9,410 bases of DNA, from positions 1 to 9,410 of the forward strand of contig JACPWV010000009.1 of the NCBI GenBank assembly GCA_016196905.1, written 5' to 3'. Origin of the DNA: Chloroflexota bacterium. Lineage in GTDB: Bacteria; Chloroflexota; Anaerolineae; UBA7937; JACPPX01. The stretch's first letter is position 1; each line of letters opens with the position of its first letter. This document shows, one piece after another, positions 5,578 to 9,410 of this stretch. Below the pieces are notes generated by a model that was not told where the DNA came from, made no database searches, and worked only from the letters and a program-made list of their open reading frames with translations. The translations under genes were made by a program, and so were the position numbers.

Positions 5578-5594
5578 GTCCGCCTCAGGCGGAC
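5578..5594. terminator. Hairpin downstream of murJ
   Basis: GTCCGCC (5578-5584) pairs with GGCGGAC (5588-5594) across a TCA loop. No U-tract follows directly on the minus strand, so it may act as an mRNA 3' stabiliser or as part of a weak terminator for murJ. The 13-base core CCGCCTCAGGCGG is identical to that of the hairpin at 1453-1465. Confidence 0.4.
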
Positions 5595-5637
5595 TCTGCG
5601 TCTCGGTGCTGAGGTCGAGCGAAGATCGGTGAAAGGC

Positions 5638-7230
5638 TCAAGATACCGCCAGCCCCCTGCGCCGTAGCAGGGTCCAGAGCAGGTCGATCTCCTCTGTGCC
5701 CAGGCCCACAACCGCCAACAGGTAAGCGCCAGCCCCCGCCCCGCCGGCTAGCGCCACCAGAGTCAGCTCGTTCCACAGCCCGTCCCCCAGTTGAGGAGAG
5801 AGTTGGGAAGCGATGCCCCACGCTAGGAGGGCCATCCCTAGCGAGGCCAGGCCCGCCTTGGCCAGCAGGGTGAGGATGCGCTGGCCGCGCAGGGCGTCCA
5901 AACGCAAGTGCGCCAGGAGCAGCATAGAAATCGAGTGGGCGGCGTGCTTGCACGAGTCGGCGATGACTAGGCCGACGAAGCCCAGGGGTTGAATCGTGCC
6001 CAGGGCCACCAGCAAATAAACCAAGACGGAGAGGATCGCCACCAAGTTAGGGGTGCGAGTGTCCTGGTGGGCGTAGAAGGCGAAGATAAGTAATAAGTCG
6101 ATGGCGGCGAAGGGCATACCGATCAGGTACCAGCGCAGGGCCAGCGCCGTCTGCTGAGTGTCCTGACGGGTGAAAGCCCCGTGTTCGAAGAGGAGATCGA
6201 TGATGGGGATGGACAGGGCCAGCAGCCCTAATGCGGCCGGGAGGATCAAGAACAGAACCATGCGCAGCCCAGTGCCCAGCGTCTTACGAAAGCGCTCCTT
6301 CTCCCCTCCGCTGGCGAACTGAGCCAAGGAGGGGAGCACGGCTAAGGAGATAGCCGCCGACACCAACCCAAGCGGAAACTGAACCAAATGGGTGGCCGCC
6401 TGCATCCAGGCCCGACTTTGTTCGCCGGTGCGGGAGGCCAGGTTGAAGTCGATGGCAATCCCGATCTGGCTGACCACGATGCCCAGCACCACCGGTGCGT
6501 AGAGCAGCAGGATGCGACGCAGCGCAGGATCGAGGGACAGGCGGAATTGGGGGCGCAAGCCGCGCAGGCCGGGCACCTGGATGAGCAATTGTAGGATAGA
6601 CCCCAGGACGACGCCCAGGGAGAGGGCCGCGATGCCCAAGCGGTCCGAGAAGAGCAGAGCGGTGAGGATGATCCCCAGGTTGAAGATGGCCGCACCGAAG
6701 GCGGGGTACAAAAAGCGCTGGGTGGAATACAATAGTCCCGTAGTGATCCCGGAGAGGCCGAAGAAGAGGATGGCGGGAAGGATCAAACGGGTGAGGTCGG
6801 TGGTGGTGGCTAACAGATCCGCGGGCAGGCCCCCGGCCAGGGCCCAGGTCAGCAGCGGCGCGGCCAGCTCCAGGGCCAGGACGACGAGCGCCAGCAGCAG
6901 CCCCAGAAGGCTGAAGACGACACCCGCCACGTGCCTCAACTCAGAGCGCCTGGCCGGGTCAGCGTACTCGCTGAAAACGGGGACCAGGGCCCCCGAGATC
7001 ATGCCCCCGATCAGGAGGTCGTAGACCAGGGTGGGCGCCAGGGCCGCGGTGCGGAAGGCGCTGACCAGCCCGCTGGCCCCGAAGATCTCGGCGATCACCG
7101 TCTCGCGCACCAGGCCCAACAGGCGGCTGGCCACGTTGCCCAGCGTGATCAGCGCCGCCGCCTGGGCGATGATCCATCCTTGGGCGGGGAGATGGGCCGG
7201 CGCAGAGAATTCGTCCGTTCGCCTTTGCAC
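5638..7230 (-). CDS. murJ: Lipid II flippase MurJ (MviN family, MOP exporter superfamily)
   Basis: MurJ moves lipid-linked peptidoglycan precursor (lipid II) across the cytoplasmic membrane. The 530-residue length and roughly 14 hydrophobic segments fit the family. Diagnostic segments include GNVASRLLGLVRETVIAEIF (31-50), with the conserved SR-x-x-G-x-x-R element, followed by IGGMISGALVPVFSEY (74-89). Further on are the TM7-8 region with SQIGIAIDFNLASR and the VQFPLGLVSAAISLAVLPSL stretch, and later LFEHGAFTRQDT, each with clear counterparts in MviN/MurJ proteins. Some charged residues of the E. coli cavity appear replaced, as is usual in distant homologues (for example no Asp in GASGLVSAFR, 51-60). 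The GTG start at 7230 is supported by AGGGGA five bases upstream. It is the last gene of the probable rfaE2-ridA-murJ transcript, 90 bp after ridA. Confidence 0.95.
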   Translation of the reverse strand: MQRRTDEFSAPAHLPAQGWIIAQAAALITLGNVASRLLGLVRETVIAEIFGASGLVSAFRTAALAPTLVYDLLIGGMISGALVPVFSEYADPARRSELRHVAGVVFSLLGLLLALVVLALELAAPLLTWALAGGLPADLLATTTDLTRLILPAILFFGLSGITTGLLYSTQRFLYPAFGAAIFNLGIILTALLFSDRLGIAALSLGVVLGSILQLLIQVPGLRGLRPQFRLSLDPALRRILLLYAPVVLGIVVSQIGIAIDFNLASRTGEQSRAWMQAATHLVQFPLGLVSAAISLAVLPSLAQFASGGEKERFRKTLGTGLRMVLFLILPAALGLLALSIPIIDLLFEHGAFTRQDTQQTALALRWYLIGMPFAAIDLLLIFAFYAHQDTRTPNLVAILSVLVYLLVALGTIQPLGFVGLVIADSCKHAAHSISMLLLAHLRLDALRGQRILTLLAKAGLASLGMALLAWGIASQLSPQLGDGLWNELTLVALAGGAGAGAYLLAVVGLGTEEIDLLWTLLRRRGLAVS

Positions 7231-7320
7231 TCTCGTCCCCTAAGACGCTAGATCGATTCGTCGCATCGTCGACGATGGTGCTCAAAGTGCGCGTCGAGTA
7301 TCGAAGTTCGCGCGCGACGA
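7231..7320. other. Short gap with a 14-bp palindrome between ridA and murJ
   Basis: CATCGTCGACGATG at 7264-7277 is a perfect palindrome about 34 bp before the murJ start. It could be an operator, a small RNA hairpin in a polycistronic mRNA, or chance in a CG-rich gap. I see no convincing promoter or terminator here. Confidence 0.3.
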
Positions 7321-7716
7321 TCAAGACTCTGGAAGGAGGATGGCATCCGCCTCGATCTCGATGAGCATGTCCTCCGCGATCAACCTTCTCACCTCGACCA
7401 TCGTGGTTGCGGGTGGGTTGGCGCCAAAGAACTCGGCGTGTGCCCTGCCGAACTCGGCCCAGCGCGAGATGTCGGTGACGAACATCCGCGTCCGCATCAC
7501 CGCTGCTCGATCCACCCTCAGCTCCTGCAGCGCGCGGTCTATGATCTCCAAACATCGGCGCGCCTGGGCGTAGGCGTCGCCGGGGGCGTAGGTTCCGCCG
7601 CCGGGCACAACCGGAGCGGTCCCGCTCACGAAGACGTGATGGCCGGAGACGATGGCGCGGCAGTACCCGACCTTTTCCTCCCACTCCGCTCCCGAGAAGA
7701 CACGACGTATGTTCAT
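7321..7716 (-). CDS. RidA/YjgF/UK114-family protein (probable enamine/imine deaminase)
   Basis: RidA-family proteins form trimers; canonical members hydrolyse reactive enamine/imine intermediates released by PLP enzymes such as threonine dehydratase. The 131-residue length fits one chorismate-mutase-like domain. Motifs: VFVSGTAPVVPGG (28-40), RTRMFVTDIS (75-84), and VEVRRL (107-112) with IEIEADAI (119-126). R111 aligns with the substrate carboxylate-binding arginine of canonical RidA, and an acidic residue in IEIE follows, so catalytic activity is plausible. The N-terminus (SGAEWEEKVGYCRAIVSG, 8-25) points to one of the RidA-like subfamilies rather than RidA proper. A strong Shine-Dalgarno sequence GAGGAGAGG (about 7723-7731) sets the ATG at 7716. 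It starts 21 bp after rfaE2 and is probably cotranscribed. Confidence 0.92.
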   Translation of the reverse strand: MNIRRVFSGAEWEEKVGYCRAIVSGHHVFVSGTAPVVPGGGTYAPGDAYAQARRCLEIIDRALQELRVDRAAVMRTRMFVTDISRWAEFGRAHAEFFGANPPATTMVEVRRLIAEDMLIEIEADAILLPES

Positions 7717-7737
7717 GCCAGACCTCTCCTCGGGTGT

Positions 7738-8232
7738 CTACGTCGATTTTCTAATTCGCTGTGCGATTCGCTCGATGAGCGCGCTGGTCGAGTAGCCCTC
7801 GCTCAGGGGCAAGATGACCACCTGCCCTCCGGCGCGCTCGACGGCCCTCGCCTCGGGCAGGCTTTCCATGGTGTAATCGCCGCCTTTTACATAGATATGC
7901 GGTTGCAATGCATCCACTAGAGCCTCGGCGGTGTCCTCTTCGAAAGCCACGACGTAATCCACCGACTCTAAAGCGGCCACCACCTCGGCCCTATCCGCGG
8001 CGGTCATCCAGGGGCGGTCCTTGCCTTTGAGCCGCCGCGCCGAGGCGTCTCCATTCACCCCCACGATCAAGACCTCTCCCAGGGCTTTGGCCTGCCGCAA
8101 GTAGCGCACATGTCCCGGGTGCAGCAAATCGAAGATGCCATTGGTGAGGACGATCCGTTTTCCCTCGCTTTTGAGTCGCTGGATTTGGGGGATCAGTTCG
8201 GCAAGGGGGAGAAGTTTGGGGCGGATCGACAT
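7738..8232 (-). CDS. rfaE2: Stand-alone heptose-1-phosphate adenylyltransferase-like enzyme (RfaE2/HldE C-terminal domain)
   Basis: This family (cytidylyltransferase-like fold) makes ADP-D-glycero-beta-D-manno-heptose from the sugar 1-phosphate and ATP. With the start chosen here it is 164 residues and consists only of the nucleotidyltransferase domain, with no ribokinase-type half. Visible motifs are TNGIFDLLHPGHVRYL (30-45) with HxGH at 38-41, GVNGDASARRLKGKDRPW (58-75), YVKGGDYT (115-122), and the closing GYSTSALIERI (146-156), equivalent to the ISTT-type motif. I preferred the ATG at 8232 over an in-frame TTG at 8247. The promoter at 8260-8288 would start transcription near 8253, leaving almost no leader before the TTG. 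It is the first gene of a probable operon with ridA and murJ. Other sugar or polyol phosphates are possible substrates. Confidence 0.88.
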   Translation of the reverse strand: MSIRPKLLPLAELIPQIQRLKSEGKRIVLTNGIFDLLHPGHVRYLRQAKALGEVLIVGVNGDASARRLKGKDRPWMTAADRAEVVAALESVDYVVAFEEDTAEALVDALQPHIYVKGGDYTMESLPEARAVERAGGQVVILPLSEGYSTSALIERIAQRIRKST

Positions 8233-8259
8233 GGTCGGGCTCGCCAAGAGGCTGGGACG

Positions 8260-8288
8260 ATTTTACAATAGCCGGCGAGCCGACACAA
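8260..8288 (-). promoter_or_regulatory. Candidate promoter of the rfaE2-ridA-murJ operon
   Basis: On the minus strand TTGTGT (8288-8283), a 17-bp spacer and TAAAAT (8265-8260). The -10 box is good (5 of 6), the -35 box modest (3 of 6). The predicted start near 8253 leaves a leader of about 20 nt to the ATG at 8232. Confidence 0.5.
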
Positions 8289-8311
8289 GGCACCCTGGCG
8301 CGAAAAAATTT

Positions 8312-8341
8312 ATGGTACATGGCACGCGTACCATGTGCCAA
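8312..8341. promoter_or_regulatory. 28-bp dyad in the divergent rfaE2/dnaX promoter region
   Basis: Two tandem ATGGYAC heptamers (8312-8318 and 8319-8325), a GC centre (8326-8327), then GTACCAT (8328-8334) and GTGCCAA (8335-8341). Around the centre, 12 of 14 base pairs of 8313-8340 are symmetric. It lies between the two divergent promoters, about 24 bp beyond one -35 box and 11 bp before the other, a good place for a repressor or activator site. On the minus strand it is followed by a T-run (TAAATTTTTT, 8311-8302), so it could also act as a transcription terminator. Confidence 0.5.
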
Positions 8342-8351
8342 GCTTCCGGCC

Positions 8352-8380
8352 TTGCCTCCAACCCTTTTGGGTGTTAAACT
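8352..8380 (+). promoter_or_regulatory. Candidate dnaX promoter
   Basis: TTGCCT (8352-8357), a 17-bp spacer and TAAACT (8375-8380); each box matches the consensus at 4 of 6. Transcription would begin near 8387, right at the ribosome binding site (GGAG at 8389-8392), so the leader would be very short. Confidence 0.4.
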
Positions 8381-8399
8381 CAGTGGTCGGAGTTTTATA

Positions 8400-9410
8400 G
8401 TGACCAGCCAAGCTCTTTATCGCAAGTGGCGCCCGCGCACTTTCAGCGAGGTGGTGGGGCAGGAGCACGTGACCCGCACGCTGCGCAACGCCCTGGCCAG
8501 CGGGCGCATCGTGCACGCTTATTTGTTCAGCGGGCCGCGCGGCACCGGCAAGACCTCCACCGCCCGCATCCTGGCCAAGGCGGTGAATTGCCTGGCTGCG
8601 GAGGGGGTTGAGAGACCTGATAACACCTGCGCCCTTTGCCGCTCCATCGATGAGGGCCGCTGCATGGACCTCATCGAGATGGACGCCGCCACCCACACCG
8701 GGGTGGACGACGTGCGCGATCTCCTGGAGCGGATCCACTTCGCCCCCAGCGAGGCCCGCTACAAGGTGTATATCATCGATGAGGTCCACCGCGCCTCGGC
8801 TAACGCTTTCGATGCCCTGCTCAAAACCCTGGAGGAGCCCCCGCCTCACACCCTCTTCGTCCTGGCCACCACCGAGATCCATAAAGTCCCGCCGACCATC
8901 CTCTCCCGCTGTCAGCGCTTCGATTTTCGCCCCATCCCGACGCGGCGCATTGTGGAGCACCTGCGCTCCCTGGTGGAGGCCGAGGGGTTACAAGCGGAGC
9001 CGGAGGCACTGGAGCTGATGGCTCGCCAGGCTACCGGGAGCGTGCGCGACGCGGTCAGCCTCTTGGACCAGGTGGCCTCCTACGGTGAACGGCGCATCAG
9101 CCTGGACCAGGTGCAGGCGATCTTGGGCACCGTCGCCCCGGAAGTGGTGGAGCGGCTGGTGCAGGGCCTGGCCCAGGGCGATGTGTCCCAGGGCCTCACC
9201 CTTATCCAAGAAGCGATCGCCGAGGGCGCCGATCCGCGCCAGCTTGCTCGCGAGGTGGTGGAGTATCTGCGCGGCGTGCTGCTGGTCAAATCCGCCGGGC
9301 GATCGCCCGGGCACGTGGCAGAGGAGACCTCGGCCCAGATGGCCCGCCTCGGTGGGGAGTTCAGCACCCAGCGCCTGGCCGCCAGCATTCGCGCTTTCAG
9401 TCGGGCCAGC
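8400..9410 (+). CDS. dnaX: DNA polymerase III subunit gamma/tau, N-terminal part (runs off the window)
   Basis: DnaX is the ATPase motor of the clamp loader that places the beta clamp on DNA. The 337 visible codons cover the whole AAA+ core and part of domain III; the gene continues beyond 9410. Motifs in order: ALYRKWRPRTFSEVVGQEHV (5-24), Walker A GPRGTGKTS (45-53, K51), cysteines C64, C77, C80 and C88, Walker B VYIIDEVH (123-130), sensor 1 LATTE (155-159), the SRC motif LSRCQRFDF (168-176) with the arginine finger R170, and sensor 2 GSVRDAVSLLDQ (213-224). The usual four-Cys zinc site appears altered: the position three residues before C77 is Asp (D74), while an extra Cys (C88) follows. 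GTG at 8400 is chosen because GGAG lies 7 nt upstream and the protein starts exactly where DnaX proteins do. Confidence 0.96.
   Translation, partial: MTSQALYRKWRPRTFSEVVGQEHVTRTLRNALASGRIVHAYLFSGPRGTGKTSTARILAKAVNCLAAEGVERPDNTCALCRSIDEGRCMDLIEMDAATHTGVDDVRDLLERIHFAPSEARYKVYIIDEVHRASANAFDALLKTLEEPPPHTLFVLATTEIHKVPPTILSRCQRFDFRPIPTRRIVEHLRSLVEAEGLQAEPEALELMARQATGSVRDAVSLLDQVASYGERRISLDQVQAILGTVAPEVVERLVQGLAQGDVSQGLTLIQEAIAEGADPRQLAREVVEYLRGVLLVKSAGRSPGHVAEETSAQMARLGGEFSTQRLAASIRAFSRAS

Larger units (their letters stand above)
5301..5637. other. Intergenic region between murJ and the sortase gene
   Basis: I see no gene here on either strand. It contains the sortase promoter (5384-5412), a perfect 14-bp palindrome at 5528-5541 (AGGCTGATCAGCCT), a 7-bp-stem hairpin at 5578-5594, and a minus-strand CTATTTTTCG tract (5555-5546) that might help terminate murJ transcripts although the preceding stem is weak. 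Confidence 0.6.

Noticed and set aside
6959..7684. Open frame spanning ridA, the gap and the start of murJ on the minus strand
   Set aside because: It is out of frame with two recognisable families and its translation is Arg/Gly-rich with no motif.
8233..8247. TTG start adding MASPT to the rfaE2 product
   Set aside because: The predicted transcription start is only about 6 nt upstream, no Shine-Dalgarno sequence precedes it, and the ATG at 8232 already covers the conserved domain.
8310..8960. Minus-strand open frame opposite dnaX
   Set aside because: It overlaps the dnaX AAA+ core and its promoter region; no ribosome binding site or domain is seen.

Overview
The window looks like part of a high-GC chromosome from a monoderm-type bacterium, most likely a member of the Chloroflexota (Anaerolineae-like, perhaps thermophilic). 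This assignment is inference. It rests on membrane-anchored exported proteins with long Thr/Pro/Ser linkers, a class D/E-type sortase, a MurJ lipid II flippase, a DnaX resembling those of Chloroflexota, and a tRNA gene without an encoded CCA. No 16S rRNA or other decisive marker is present. Apart from one gene of clearly lower GC, the coding regions are GC-rich.

Layout, left to right. Bases 1-69 are the last codons of a plus-strand gene that looks like the end of a DUF2961/GH172 glycoside hydrolase. It overlaps by 4 bp a membrane-anchored clan-A-type glycoside hydrolase (66-1430). A hairpin terminator follows. Two minus-strand genes come next: a low-GC, membrane-anchored, cysteine-containing hypothetical protein (1568-2125) and an exported protein with a TP-rich linker and a carboxypeptidase-regulatory-like domain (2147-2731). 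The promoter of the latter stands back to back with the promoter of a tRNA-Val(CAC) gene (2830-2903). From 2904 to 3189 there is no obvious gene, but the DNA is full of structure: a 122-bp inverted-repeat element, a degenerate copy of the tRNA 3' end, a second copy of the tRNA promoter core, and a leader with two hairpins. The leader precedes a polytopic membrane protein (3190-3945) that resembles a CPBP protease without its catalytic glutamates.

Minus-strand genes resume with a 78-residue single-pass membrane protein (3928-4164), a 212-bp non-coding region that can form mutually exclusive RNA helices and a minus-strand terminator (4165-4376), and a sortase (4377-5300) with its own promoter. 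A 337-bp gap (5301-5637) separates this from a probable operon read right to left from 8232: a stand-alone heptose-1-phosphate adenylyltransferase-like enzyme (rfaE2), a RidA-family protein, and murJ. The window ends with the first 337 codons of dnaX on the plus strand (8400 onward). dnaX is divergent from the rfaE2 operon across an intergenic region carrying two promoters and a 28-bp dyad.

Functionally, most genes concern the cell envelope: exported glycan-active enzymes, sortase-mediated anchoring, peptidoglycan precursor flipping and activated-sugar synthesis, next to a replication gene and a tRNA. I see no CRISPR array, transposase, integrase or recognisable defence system. The most interesting material is non-coding: the switch-like region at 4204-4380 and the structured block around the tRNA at 2800-3190.
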